NCBI RefSeq assembly: GCF_008367235.1
Contig: NZ_VTZS01000006.1
Coordinates: 186,001-250,000, forward strand
Reading direction: 5' to 3'
From: Pareuzebyella sediminis
GTDB taxonomy: Bacteria > Bacteroidota > Bacteroidia > Flavobacteriales > Flavobacteriaceae
DNA length: 64,000 nt
In this document: in pieces, positions 46,238-55,191 of the stretch
How the letters are laid out: each line of letters starts with the position of its first letter
Position numbering within the stretch: position 1 is the first letter of the stretch
Position numbers and translations under genes: made by a program
The notes under the pieces: generated by a model
Database searches by the model: none
The model's input: only the letters and a program-made list of their open reading frames with translations
Told to the model about the DNA's origin: nothing

Positions 46238-49183
46238 ATGAAGAAAGCTCTATTACTATCTGTTGTTCTTTTAAATACGTTGTGCATCGCTTATGCACAG
46301 GAAATCATGATAACCGGAAAGGTTATTGATGACCAGGGCGTAGTATTGCCAGGTACGGACGTTATTATAAAAGGAACCACCAAAGGGGCTACCACTAATT
46401 TTGACGGGGAATATACTATTGATGCCCCTGCCGATGCAGTGCTAGTCTTCTCCTCCCTGGGATTTGGCTCAAAAGAAATTCCGGTTAATGGACAGAAAAC
46501 GGTCGATGTCATTCTTATACCTGCTGCCGAGCAATTGCTTGAAACCATTGTTATCGGTTCAAGAGGGCAACCCAGAACCAAATTGGAGACCCCTGTGCCA
46601 GTTGATGTCATAAATGTCAGCCAGCAGGCGATTAATATGCCTCAAACTGATTTAGGTGACGTATTAAGGGCCTCGGCACCCTCCTTCAATGCGTTTCAGT
46701 CACAAGCCGGAGATTTGTCGTCGCACGTCGTTCCTCCTACATTAAGAGGTCTGGCACCCAATCAAATGCTAGTTTTGATTAACGGCAAAAGAAGACACTC
46801 TTCTGCCTTATTGTTAGGCAACCAAACGGGTTCGAGTTCAAATGCCACCGATATGAGTTTTATACCCACTGCTGCTGTAGAACAAGTAGAAATTTTGAGG
46901 GATGGGGCTTCGGCACAATATGGATCCGACGCCATCGCCGGTGTGATGAACATTATAATGAAGAAAGGAACCGATAAACTTACCGCCATGTTAAGCATGG
47001 GGGGATATCCAGGATTAGAACCTGATATGAGCGATCAGTTGACCCCTGAAGAAAACATACTTTCAAGGGATTTCGACGCAGATGGGTTCAATTATCAATT
47101 TGATGGCAACTACGGAGTAGGCTTTGATAACGGAGGTTATCTTAACGTTACAGGCACGCTGAGACAGGCCAAAAGAAGTATAAGGCCCTCAGTTTTAGGA
47201 ATTGACAGGTCCCCGCTTTATAGTAGTGATTATCTCAACAATGAGACTACCGACTTAAATGGTAATCCTGTCATTACCAATCCAGAGCTGGTCAATGCCT
47301 TGGCCGCTGGCAATACGGCCCTAGCCGGAGAATTGACAACAATAGAAGGATTGATGGACGCTCGCGGCATTGAACAACGGGACGTAGCCTCTTACGCAGG
47401 TAATCCTGCCATAAACTTGGGTGTATTAGCGTACAATTTTTCCATGCCCTTAACAGAAAACGTAGATCTCTATTCTTTTGGCGATATCGGGTTCAAATAT
47501 GTTGAAGGCTTTAGTTGCTTTTATCGAAGAGCGGCTCAAGCAGATCGAACGAGTTATGCGCTTTACCCTAACGGCTTCAGGCCCCAAATGTACTCCAATC
47601 AGTTCAATACCAGCTTTGCTGCCGGGGTTTCCGGTACTCTGGGCGAGTTCAAATTTGACCTGAGCAATACCTTTGGCGCCAATAAAATGGCGATAGGAAT
47701 GTTCAATACCTGGAACGCCAGTATCGGGGAATCCTCACCTACCGATATGTATCTTGGAACCCATAATTATTTACAGAATACTACGAATTTGGATATCAGC
47801 CGATATTATGATGATATCCTTTCAGGACTTAACATTGCAGGTGGCGTAGAATATCGCGTTGAAAGATATCAAATAGAAGAAGGTCAAAGAGAAGGATGGA
47901 CTGCCGGAACAGCCGGTATATATACGGCGACCGAAGATAATGAAGCCTTGGTTGGCCCTGATGGCCTTCCATTGGAAGATTTGAGTGGCACACCCATTGT
48001 GGATGGGAATGGAAATGCCGTCGTACTACCGTATGCGGGTTACAGCGCCGAACTCGTTAAAGGATACGCTTTGAACTGTCAGTGCTTTCGCGGATTCGGA
48101 CCGGACAATGCCAGCCGAAACTATAGGTCGGTCATTGGTGCCTATCTCGACGTAGAAATGGATTTTACCGATAATTTCTTCATGGGTTTGGCTGTTCGAT
48201 CGGAAGCCTACTCGGATTTCGGAAAGGTCTTGACCGGAAAAGTAACTTCAAGACTCTCGCTTTCGGACAATTTCGCGATTCGGGGCTCCTTCAGTAACGG
48301 CTTCAGGGCACCATCGTTACAGGAATTGAACTATTCACATAGCTACACGTTCTTCGTCAATCTGGTACCCTTCGATGGTACGTTATACCGCAATAGCAGT
48401 GCCGCTGCCCGAGCCATCGGAGTGACACAACTTCAAGAAGAAAGATCGACTAACTTCAGTTTTGGTTTCACCACCAAATTATTCGACAAATTAGAGTTGA
48501 CGGTCGATGCCTATAAAATTGATATAACAGACCGCATCTTTCAGACTTCCGAATTCGATGCCACCGAAGCACCGGCTCTTGGTCCGGTCATCGGATCTGG
48601 TCTAGCCAGTTTTAGAATAAACGGAGGTGATGTCAGCACAAAAGGAATCGAGGTGGTCGCGAACTATACAACTTTTTTTGGACAGAACAAGTTTAATGCT
48701 ACCCTTTCAGGTACGTTCCGTGAAAATAAATTCGATCAGGTCGTAGTACCCGAACTCAATACTTCTTTGACCGATGATGAAGTGGCCGCGAAATATGTAG
48801 ACAGGGCCTCCATAGGACAATTTGAAACAGGTACGCCCAGTTCTACGGTAATCGGTGCACTAAATTATTCTTTCGGAAAATTTAGCACCATGATCAGAGG
48901 TACGCGTTATGGGTCTGTCGTCAACTTGGCGGCACGCGAGCAGAATCTCTACGGTGGTGGTTTTGGATATCCCGACCAAACCTTTACCCCTGAATTCGTA
49001 GTCGACTTGGGCATCACTTATGCCTTTAACGACATGTTGAGTCTCACTATCGGTGGGAACAATATATTCAATGAATATCCCGAGATACACCGTTATGAAA
49101 ACCGTAGTTTCAGCCTGTTTTCAAACTATCAGCAAGGATCTAATGGATCATATTATTTCGGACGTCTAACACTCACGCTATAA
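46238..49183 (+). CDS. TonB-dependent receptor with carboxypeptidase-like N-terminal domain
   Basis: This 981-residue outer-membrane receptor takes up a nutrient using energy from TonB. The signal peptide ends at YAQ near 21. A carboxypeptidase-regulatory-like beta-sandwich covers about 24-95 (ITGKVIDDQGVVLPGTDV, TNFDGEYTI). The plug spans about 110-245 (LINGKRRHSSALL, VEILRDGASAQYGSDAIAGV). The rest is a beta-barrel ending in YYFGRLTLTL, with the last residue aromatic-rich. An unusual CQCFRGFG segment lies near 615. No SusD homologue is nearby, so this is not a standard polysaccharide locus. Its stop overlaps the start of the lipoprotein frame (TAATG). Confidence 0.93.
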   Translation: MKKALLLSVVLLNTLCIAYAQEIMITGKVIDDQGVVLPGTDVIIKGTTKGATTNFDGEYTIDAPADAVLVFSSLGFGSKEIPVNGQKTVDVILIPAAEQLLETIVIGSRGQPRTKLETPVPVDVINVSQQAINMPQTDLGDVLRASAPSFNAFQSQAGDLSSHVVPPTLRGLAPNQMLVLINGKRRHSSALLLGNQTGSSSNATDMSFIPTAAVEQVEILRDGASAQYGSDAIAGVMNIIMKKGTDKLTAMLSMGGYPGLEPDMSDQLTPEENILSRDFDADGFNYQFDGNYGVGFDNGGYLNVTGTLRQAKRSIRPSVLGIDRSPLYSSDYLNNETTDLNGNPVITNPELVNALAAGNTALAGELTTIEGLMDARGIEQRDVASYAGNPAINLGVLAYNFSMPLTENVDLYSFGDIGFKYVEGFSCFYRRAAQADRTSYALYPNGFRPQMYSNQFNTSFAAGVSGTLGEFKFDLSNTFGANKMAIGMFNTWNASIGESSPTDMYLGTHNYLQNTTNLDISRYYDDILSGLNIAGGVEYRVERYQIEEGQREGWTAGTAGIYTATEDNEALVGPDGLPLEDLSGTPIVDGNGNAVVLPYAGYSAELVKGYALNCQCFRGFGPDNASRNYRSVIGAYLDVEMDFTDNFFMGLAVRSEAYSDFGKVLTGKVTSRLSLSDNFAIRGSFSNGFRAPSLQELNYSHSYTFFVNLVPFDGTLYRNSSAAARAIGVTQLQEERSTNFSFGFTTKLFDKLELTVDAYKIDITDRIFQTSEFDATEAPALGPVIGSGLASFRINGGDVSTKGIEVVANYTTFFGQNKFNATLSGTFRENKFDQVVVPELNTSLTDDEVAAKYVDRASIGQFETGTPSSTVIGALNYSFGKFSTMIRGTRYGSVVNLAAREQNLYGGGFGYPDQTFTPEFVVDLGITYAFNDMLSLTIGGNNIFNEYPEIHRYENRSFSLFSNYQQGSNGSYYFGRLTLTL

Positions 49184-49716
49184 TGAAAGCATCAACAATA
49201 AACAGCACAACGATGAAAAAAATAATCGCACATATTTCTTCTTCCGTACTCATACTCTTGATTTTGGTTTCATGTGATCAAGAACGTCTAGAACCTGTAT
49301 TAACCGCGGCGGACGGTGGAGGTAAAATGACTTCTTTCATGGCTTATACCATTGGTACGGAGTCCGATAGTGATGTCTATGGCAGGGTGGTTTTCTGGAA
49401 AGATGCCATCGGACGAACGCAAGTTCAAGTATCCGTATATAATACGGAAGTAGGCGCTACATATCCTGTAAGCTTGGTCAACGGAAGTGTGGCAACAGCC
49501 GGTAGCGAATTAATGGCGATATATGATCTTATAGGGAAAGAAACAAATGGTTTGGTATTCGGGGAACTTGGAGAAAATAAGTTCTTTACAATTACCGATA
49601 CGGCTTTTTATGATGCTCTTCCGGCACTTGATGCCCACATCAGTATTTATTCAAACGGTGGCGTAATTGCCTCCGGTGATATCGGGGCGAATGCGACACC
49701 AATTGAAATGAATTAG
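49183..49716 (+). CDS. Small lipoprotein of unknown function
   Basis: Two starts are possible: the ATG at 49183, which overlaps the receptor's stop, or the ATG at 49213, which begins the signal peptide (MKKIIAHISS). Either way a lipobox LVSC places the lipid-modified Cys at residue 31 (or 21). The mature part of about 150 residues is rich in beta strands and resembles no family I can name. The gene lies between the TonB receptor and the Tat-exported aminotransferase and is presumably part of the same transcript. A surface ligand-binding role would fit, by analogy with other receptor-lipoprotein pairs, but this is a guess. Confidence 0.75.
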   Translation: MKASTINSTTMKKIIAHISSSVLILLILVSCDQERLEPVLTAADGGGKMTSFMAYTIGTESDSDVYGRVVFWKDAIGRTQVQVSVYNTEVGATYPVSLVNGSVATAGSELMAIYDLIGKETNGLVFGELGENKFFTITDTAFYDALPALDAHISIYSNGGVIASGDIGANATPIEMN

Positions 49717-49745
49717 AACTTTTAACAACTTAAATATTTAGCACT

Positions 49746-50936
49746 ATGAAAACAACAGTAAACAGAAGAGATTGGCTCAAAAGAGGCGTTCTCACCGCTG
49801 CGGGAGTAATGGCAGCACCTTATTTGACCTACGGGGCATTTCCATCGCAACCTATTAAAGTAGATGCACAGGGAAATATTCCGTACACTCCATTTTTCAA
49901 GGAGTATTTACCTTACGCACCTACACAACCGATTGAACTGGCGGCAAAAATCAATGCCAACGAAAACCCTTATGGCCCATCTCCAATGGCCGTAGATGCC
50001 ATGCAGAAATACGCACCAAAGGGCAACCGCTATGCTTGGAAGGAACTATACGAGTTGATGGATAAAATAGCTTTGGAAGAAGGCGTAAAGCAAGAAAATA
50101 TCATGATGGGTCCTGGATCTTCTGATCTTTTGGAGAAAACGGCCATGGTATTCTTTAAGGAAGGTGGAAACATCGTCTCTGCCGATCCAGCCTATATGTC
50201 ATTGATTAAAGTTGCCGAAGCGACCGGTGCAACCTGGAAGCCTATTCCACTTAAAAAGGATTGGTCACATGATTTAGCGGCGATGGAAGCTGCGGTTGAT
50301 GCAGATACCAAATTAGTGTATATCTGTAACCCGAACAATCCTACGGGCAGTATGACCGATCATGATGAATTGATCGATTTCTGTTCCAGGGTTTCTGAGA
50401 AGACGCCTATTTTCGTCGATGAAGCCTATTTAGGTTTCTTGGAAGACGGTGCTAAAAAGAGTATGGTTTCCTTAATCAATAAGGGGAAAAATGTCATCAT
50501 AGCCAGAACATTTTCCAAAATACAGGGTATGGCCGGCCTTCGTGTTGGTTATATAGTGGCCCAACCTGACACTTTGGAGGTCATTCAAAAGGTCACACGC
50601 GGTGGAATGGGAATCACCTTGCCATCCGTATACGCCGCCATGGCAAGTATGGACGATGTTGCCTTCAAAAACAAATCAAGAACACTGAATAAGGAATGTA
50701 GAGAGTATGTCTACGAAAACTTGGAGCGTATGGGCTTTGATTACGTACCGTCTTCTACGAGCTTTATACTCTTCCCTATAGAAATGGAGGGCAAATCATT
50801 CTTGGAAAAAATGACCGCAGAAGGTGTTGGCGTCAGAGCCTTTGACATCTATGGCCGAAACTGGTGTCGTGTAAGCATGGGCACCATGGACGAAATGAAA
50901 ATTTTTACTTCGGCCTTACAGAAAGTGCTAGTTTAA
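49746..50936 (+). CDS. HisC-like PLP aminotransferase with Tat export signal
   Basis: The 396-residue protein opens with a Tat signal: the twin-arginine motif NRRDWLK at 6-12, a hydrophobic region, and a cleavage-like stretch before residue 40. The rest is a class I/II aminotransferase of the histidinol-phosphate/HisC type: NENPYGPSP near 72, YICNPNNPTGS near 195, FVDEAYLGF near 222, and SKIQGMAGLRVGY with the PLP Lys258. Because Tat exports folded proteins with cofactors, the enzyme should work in the periplasm, which is unusual for this family. It sits between the lipoprotein and the AEC permease. A role in amino-acid processing during uptake is an inference. Confidence 0.85.
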   Translation: MKTTVNRRDWLKRGVLTAAGVMAAPYLTYGAFPSQPIKVDAQGNIPYTPFFKEYLPYAPTQPIELAAKINANENPYGPSPMAVDAMQKYAPKGNRYAWKELYELMDKIALEEGVKQENIMMGPGSSDLLEKTAMVFFKEGGNIVSADPAYMSLIKVAEATGATWKPIPLKKDWSHDLAAMEAAVDADTKLVYICNPNNPTGSMTDHDELIDFCSRVSEKTPIFVDEAYLGFLEDGAKKSMVSLINKGKNVIIARTFSKIQGMAGLRVGYIVAQPDTLEVIQKVTRGGMGITLPSVYAAMASMDDVAFKNKSRTLNKECREYVYENLERMGFDYVPSSTSFILFPIEMEGKSFLEKMTAEGVGVRAFDIYGRNWCRVSMGTMDEMKIFTSALQKVLV

Positions 50937-50946
50937 GTTGAGTTAG

Positions 50947-51015
50947 CCCAAAGAGCCGGATTGGAGAGAAATTGCCTTGATATTCTTATAGGTCCGGCTC
51001 TCTCTGGGTTATTTT
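50947..51015 (+). terminator. Long hairpin between the aminotransferase and permease genes
   Basis: AGAGCCGGA (50952-50960) and TCCGGCTCT (50993-51001) form a 9-bp GC-rich stem, extended by CCCA/TGGG pairing, with TTATTTT after it. It fills most of the 115-base gap, so it could act as a full or partial terminator and lower permease expression. Confidence 0.55.
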
Positions 51016-51051
51016 CTAGTATAGATTAACGCTAAAATTTCTAAATACTTT

Positions 51052-52212
51052 ATGAACTTCGCACTTCAAAATACGCTGGAACTTCTATTGATAATAGGTC
51101 TAGGCTTGCTTTTACAAAAAAAAGTGGCCAAACAAGATTTAAAGGGAGTTAAAACGATTATTCTTAGTGTGGCATTACCATCCGTAATTTTTGTGGCACT
51201 CTTAAAAATTAAGTTGGAAAGCTCGCTATTGGTATTTCCTTTATTGGCACTTTCCTTTAACTTGATTATGCTCGCCGCTTCAAAATATATTTTGGGTGCC
51301 TCCCTTCCTAAAAATGACGATTCTAAAAAAAGAACGGTCATGATGTTACTGCCCTCTTTGGCCCCAGGCCTTTCTTGTTTTCCCTTCATCGTGGTTTATC
51401 TCGGGGACGACTCCTTGGCATTGGCGGCACTAGCTGATGTCGGAAACAAAATTTTTGGGCTTATTCTTTTGTATATGCTGGCCATGCACTGGTACCATCT
51501 TCGATCGATCAAGAACCTCAAGGCCTCAACAGGCAGCAAACTTCGCAGTTTGGCCCTTGCTTTGGTAAAGGAGCCCATTAATATGGTCATTATTGTGGGA
51601 TTGGTCTTATTGACCGTCGGTCTCAATATGGAATCACTTCCTCTGTTCATGCAGAATACCATACAAAGTCTGAAAATCTTGATGACGCCGTTAGTGTTAT
51701 TGTTTATCGGAATGGCGGTACGGATCAAATCAGGTGAATTTGGAGTAATACTTTCCCTCTTGGCAAGAAGAGCCGGTATTACTTTCTGCCTTTCTGCCAT
51801 ATTCGCTTTTCTCTTTCCTGCACTTACGCCCGCCTTAATATTGCTCTTAGTGGTTTTTCCTCAAAGCGCCTGTAGTTTTTGGCCCTTTGCACATATGAGT
51901 GCTGTAAGTGCCCTCGAAGAAAATGACGAACAAAAAATCCCAACGTTCGACATTAACTTTGCGGTTAATATCTTGGCCTGTTCCCTACCATTTTCAACCA
52001 TCTTGATCATTAGTGTTTTCTCATTAAGTGAATTCTTTGTCAACCCCACAGTCATCCTCACTACGGGCATAAGTATGATAACTCTATCATTCATACCCTA
52101 TTTTATTAAACGTCTCGGAAAATCAAAATCGGAAGAGGTAAAATCCGGGAGGGCTACCTATAACGAATATGCGGGCTTTAACACTTCGGCCCAATCGTCG
52201 GAAGAAAGTTAG
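51052..52212 (+). CDS. AEC family permease (auxin-efflux-carrier type)
   Basis: This 386-residue integral membrane protein has about ten transmembrane segments in two five-helix halves. The first half includes IIGLGLLLQKKVAKQ, LSVALPSVIFVALL and LPSLAPGLSCFPFIV; the second half has the PLVLLFIGMAV motif typical of the AEC family and the SACSFWPFAHMSAV segment near helix 9. The last 40 residues are a charged cytosolic tail. AEC members carry malonate, malate, amino acids or auxin-like acids. Here the preceding receptor and Tat-exported aminotransferase suggest an amino- or keto-acid substrate. The call to AEC is good, the substrate unknown. Confidence 0.78.
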   Translation: MNFALQNTLELLLIIGLGLLLQKKVAKQDLKGVKTIILSVALPSVIFVALLKIKLESSLLVFPLLALSFNLIMLAASKYILGASLPKNDDSKKRTVMMLLPSLAPGLSCFPFIVVYLGDDSLALAALADVGNKIFGLILLYMLAMHWYHLRSIKNLKASTGSKLRSLALALVKEPINMVIIVGLVLLTVGLNMESLPLFMQNTIQSLKILMTPLVLLFIGMAVRIKSGEFGVILSLLARRAGITFCLSAIFAFLFPALTPALILLLVVFPQSACSFWPFAHMSAVSALEENDEQKIPTFDINFAVNILACSLPFSTILIISVFSLSEFFVNPTVILTTGISMITLSFIPYFIKRLGKSKSEEVKSGRATYNEYAGFNTSAQSSEES

Positions 52213-52234
52213 TAAAGGAAAAACTATTTCAAAC

Positions 52235-52262
52235 AAAAAAGGCCCGTTACCGGGCCTTTTTA
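52235..52262. terminator. Bidirectional Rho-independent terminator
   Basis: AAAAAAGGCCCG and CGGGCCTTTTT form a strong stem with a TTAC loop. It lies between the convergent permease gene and the small exported-protein gene and works in both directions. Confidence 0.85.
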
Positions 52263-52289
52263 TATAGCTAATTCTAGGATATTATTTCC

Positions 52290-52631
52290 TTATTTTTTAA
52301 CCTCTATAGGTATACGGTATACGATTCCTTTTTCATAGGTTCCTTTACCCAGTTTTTGAAAATCGATGCTACTTCGCACAAAATCTTCCATAGCTTCATT
52401 TTCTGTATCGACCGAAAGTATTCTCAAATGGTTTCCACGATCTACGGCTACGCGAACTTCAGCTTTAGAACCACGTATCTCATCGGGAATATTATTCTCT
52501 CCGAGCATCTCGTAAATTTGAGATGCAATGGCTTTGGCGGGATTCGGAAACGCCGGCTTCGCATCGGCGGCCACCACATAACCCACATTAAATGCCATCG
52601 CGATTACCAATGTTAGTAAAGTCTTTTTCAT
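52290..52631 (-). CDS. Small exported protein, paralogue of the one at 44680
   Basis: The protein has 113 residues, with a signal peptide (MKKTLLTLVIAMAFNVG, ending near VVAA). The mature part ends with AEVRVAV...LRILSVDTENEAMEDFVRSSIDFQKL, followed by a Tyr-Glu-Lys-Gly motif and YRIPIEVKK. This matches the 44680 protein along its whole length (LSVDT, FV, Y..G.VY..P). The order resembles a TonB C-terminal domain without an anchor. It is probably periplasmic; function unknown. It shares a bidirectional terminator with the AEC permease gene on the opposite strand. Confidence 0.7.
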   Translation of the reverse strand: MKKTLLTLVIAMAFNVGYVVAADAKPAFPNPAKAIASQIYEMLGENNIPDEIRGSKAEVRVAVDRGNHLRILSVDTENEAMEDFVRSSIDFQKLGKGTYEKGIVYRIPIEVKK

Positions 52632-52854
52632 ATCATCATCATTTTACTCTGTTATTATCTTAAATTTTGCATAAAGATAACGCAAAATAACCTAATTAAA
52701 TTATGTATTTACTAAAATTTAACGTTGATAAATAAGAATATCGAAAAAATAACAAAAAAACTAATGAATCATTATTTTTTTGGATTTAAACTATCGAAAT
52801 GATTTTATCTGGATATTGAAACGTAAAAGGACGACCCTAAAAACCGGGGAAGCC

Positions 52855-52884
52855 ACAAAAAAACCTCCAAAAACTGAGGAGGTC
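52855..52884 (-). terminator. Terminator of sucC
   Basis: On the minus strand ACCTCC and GGAGGT pair across a 9-base loop and are followed by a run of Ts, 31 bases beyond the sucC stop. Confidence 0.65.
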
Positions 52885-52914
52885 TTTCATTGACTTATAG
52901 TTGGAGCGGATTGT

Positions 52915-54108
52915 TTAGCCCAACACTTCTTTTACCTTATCTGCGGCTTCTTGGAACTGTACTGCAGAATGTACTGCTAGTCCGGAATTATCGATAATCT
53001 CTTTTGCCAATTCAGCATTGGTGCCCTGCAATCGCACAATGATAGGAACGTTGATGGCATCGCCCATATTTTTATATGCATCCACAACACCTTGAGCAAC
53101 CCGGTCACAACGTACGATACCTCCAAAAATATTGATAAGAATCGCTTTGACCCCCGAGTCTTTGAGAATAATACGAAAAGCCTCTTCTACCCTTTTGGCA
53201 TCTGCCGTTCCTCCTACGTCCAAAAAGTTCGCTGGTTCTCCACCAGCCATCTTAATAAGATCCATAGTAGCCATGGCCAAACCAGCCCCATTTACCATAC
53301 AACCTACATTACCATCCAAGTCCACATAATTAAGGCCAACGGCTCTCGCCTCGACTTCGATGGGATTTTCTTCCCGAATATCACGCATCTCTGCATATTG
53401 TTTTCTGCGGAAAAGGGCATTATCATCAATAGATACCTTGGCATCTACAGCCATAATTTTATCATCTGAAGTTTTTAGAACAGGGTTGATTTCAAATAGG
53501 CTCGCATCACTCTGTTCGTAGGCCTTATAAAGTGAAGTAACAAACTTTGTCATTTCTTTAAAGGCAGTTCCGGAAAGACCCAGATTAAAAGCTATTTTTC
53601 GTGCCTGAAAAGGCAACAAACCTGTAGCGGGATCGATTTCTTCGGTAAATATCAAGTGCGGGGTTTTATCGGCAACTTCCTCAATATCCATACCTCCCTC
53701 TGTCGAGTACATGATCATGTTTCTCGCTTTACCCCTGTTCAATAAGACAGACATGTAGAACTCGCTGGTTTCGCTATCACCTGGATAATAGACATCCTCG
53801 GCAACCAACACCTTGTTCACTTTCTTTCCCTCAGCTGAAGTTTGGGGAGTTACCAAATTCATACCGATAATTTTACTGGAAAGCTCCTCAACTTCTTTGA
53901 GGTTTTTGGCCAATTTTACACCACCGCCTTTGCCCCGACCTCCCGCATGCACTTGCGCTTTTATTACGTGCCACCCAGTACCGGTCTCGGCGGTCAACTG
54001 TTTTGCCGCATCGACAGCTTCATTGGCATTGTGGGCCACTATTCCGCGTTGAATGCGTACGCCGAAACTAGATAAGATTTCCTTTCCTTGGTACTCGTGA
54101 AGATTCAT
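52915..54108 (-). CDS. sucC: Succinyl-CoA ligase (ADP-forming) beta subunit
   Basis: SucC is the ATP-grasp subunit of the TCA-cycle enzyme that makes succinate and a nucleotide triphosphate from succinyl-CoA. The 397-residue protein is full length, with the opening MNLHEYQGKEILSSFGVR, the ATP-grasp Lys/Gly region (KAQVHAGGRGKGGGVKLA near 50-67), VLVAEDVYYPGDSE near 101, and the C-terminal ligase domain (FGGIVRCDRVAQGVV near 325). The alpha subunit sucD is not next to it. A TATTTTTG box on the minus strand (54134-54141) may be its -7 element, without a clear -33. Confidence 0.97.
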   Translation of the reverse strand: MNLHEYQGKEILSSFGVRIQRGIVAHNANEAVDAAKQLTAETGTGWHVIKAQVHAGGRGKGGGVKLAKNLKEVEELSSKIIGMNLVTPQTSAEGKKVNKVLVAEDVYYPGDSETSEFYMSVLLNRGKARNMIMYSTEGGMDIEEVADKTPHLIFTEEIDPATGLLPFQARKIAFNLGLSGTAFKEMTKFVTSLYKAYEQSDASLFEINPVLKTSDDKIMAVDAKVSIDDNALFRRKQYAEMRDIREENPIEVEARAVGLNYVDLDGNVGCMVNGAGLAMATMDLIKMAGGEPANFLDVGGTADAKRVEEAFRIILKDSGVKAILINIFGGIVRCDRVAQGVVDAYKNMGDAINVPIIVRLQGTNAELAKEIIDNSGLAVHSAVQFQEAADKVKEVLG

Positions 54109-54133
54109 ATGACAGGTGTTTAATGTTCGCTTG

Positions 54134-54141
54134 CAAAAATA
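54134..54141 (-). promoter_or_regulatory. Possible -7 box (TATTTTTG) for sucC
   Basis: The minus strand reads TATTTTTG, a match to TAnnTTTG, 26 bases upstream of the sucC start. No TTG lies at the usual distance, so confidence is low. Confidence 0.35.
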
Positions 54142-54385
54142 GGAAACAACAATGATTTTGACTAATGAAAATAGGAGTTAGTTTTAAGTACAGGTCAAAT
54201 CCAAAGAGACCATACGGAATGAGGCTTGTAATGGCATCTGTATTTTTTCAAACTTTTATCGGATTCGTGACCGATATGGCAATTTGTAGAATTACTTATG
54301 AGTTAAACTAGATTTCATCATGAATTTTGACAAAATAGATGTAATCAGGGCACAAACACTAAGAGGTCACGGGGCTGTAGAGGAC

Positions 54386-55024
54386 TTACATGTTGAAATC
54401 TTTAAAATCAAGGGGGTCAAAATTTCTGAAATCTCCATTCATTTTAATGGTTTTTTTAGTTCTGTCGACCTCTTTAAGCACTGCAATGGTTGCTAATAAA
54501 TGGGCTTTGATAAACGCCAATCGCTCACTTTCCTTTGACAATTGCAACAATTGGTACTCCTGCTCGAAAGACAGTCCCATTTTATGGGCCAGTACATAAC
54601 TGTGAAACTTTTCGACCGGTAAAGGTGAGAAAGGTACTTCCATCAGCTCATAAAGTTCATAGATCTTATCGAGCACCTCTCTTTTCATCGCCTTATCGGC
54701 ATCATTGATATTATCAATAAATTCGACCTCTCCACCGGCATAGAGCTTGCCTTCCATTTCATTATCGAAACTGGTAATCTTAAAGACTTGCCGCCCCACA
54801 CAGGTTACATCCATCTCTCCACTATCATAGGTGTTTACAATTTCTACGAGTTGTACCTCTGTACCATAGGTAACACTATTGTAAATATAAACGGGTATTC
54901 CAAAGGTTATGGCCTCCTTTCTGCAATCACGTATAAGCTGTTTGTAGCGTTCTTCAAAAATATGCAGGGGTACCGTTTCCCCGGGATAAAATATCGTTTG
55001 CAAAGGAAATAAGGGCAATTTCAT
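54386..55024 (-). CDS. LON peptidase substrate-binding domain protein
   Basis: This 212-residue cytosolic protein consists of the N-terminal LON substrate-binding domain alone, without the protease's ATPase or catalytic parts. The conserved opening is LPLFPLQTIFYPGETVPLHIFE, and TCVGRQVFKI lies in the middle, with a helical tail. Such stand-alone domains are common in bacteria and their role is unclear. It is divergent from lysA, with a promoter-like TTG-N21-TAGTTTTG on the minus strand. No protease gene is nearby. Confidence 0.9.
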   Translation of the reverse strand: MKLPLFPLQTIFYPGETVPLHIFEERYKQLIRDCRKEAITFGIPVYIYNSVTYGTEVQLVEIVNTYDSGEMDVTCVGRQVFKITSFDNEMEGKLYAGGEVEFIDNINDADKAMKREVLDKIYELYELMEVPFSPLPVEKFHSYVLAHKMGLSFEQEYQLLQLSKESERLAFIKAHLLATIAVLKEVDRTKKTIKMNGDFRNFDPLDFKDFNM

Positions 55025-55055
55025 AAGGATTCATCTTTGGGCTAAAAGTACAACT

Positions 55056-55087
55056 CAAAACTATTCTGACAAATTTAGAAACCTCAA
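55056..55087 (-). promoter_or_regulatory. Bacteroidota-type promoter for the LON-domain gene
   Basis: On the minus strand TTG (55085-55087) precedes TAGTTTTG (55056-55063) by 21 bases. The -7 box is 31 bases upstream of the start at 55024. It resembles the TTG / TAnnTTTG consensus. Confidence 0.45.
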
Positions 55088-55143
55088 TATAAATGTTTTA
55101 AATATAACAATTTGTTGTATTTATAATATTTGTAAAGCTTTTT

Positions 55144-55174
55144 TTGTTCATGAACAATTAAGAGCTTAGTTTTG
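55144..55174 (+). promoter_or_regulatory. Bacteroidota-type promoter for lysA
   Basis: TTG (55144-55146) precedes TAGTTTTG (55167-55174) by 20 bases, and the ATG of lysA follows 17 bases after the box. Spacing and sequence fit the TTG / TAnnTTTG consensus. Confidence 0.55.
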
Positions 55175-55191
55175 CCGCAAACACATTAGCT

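Noticed and set aside
54320-54496. Plus-strand 58-codon frame overlapping the 3' end of the LON-domain gene
   Set aside because: It runs antisense to a well-supported gene for much of its length and matches nothing I know.
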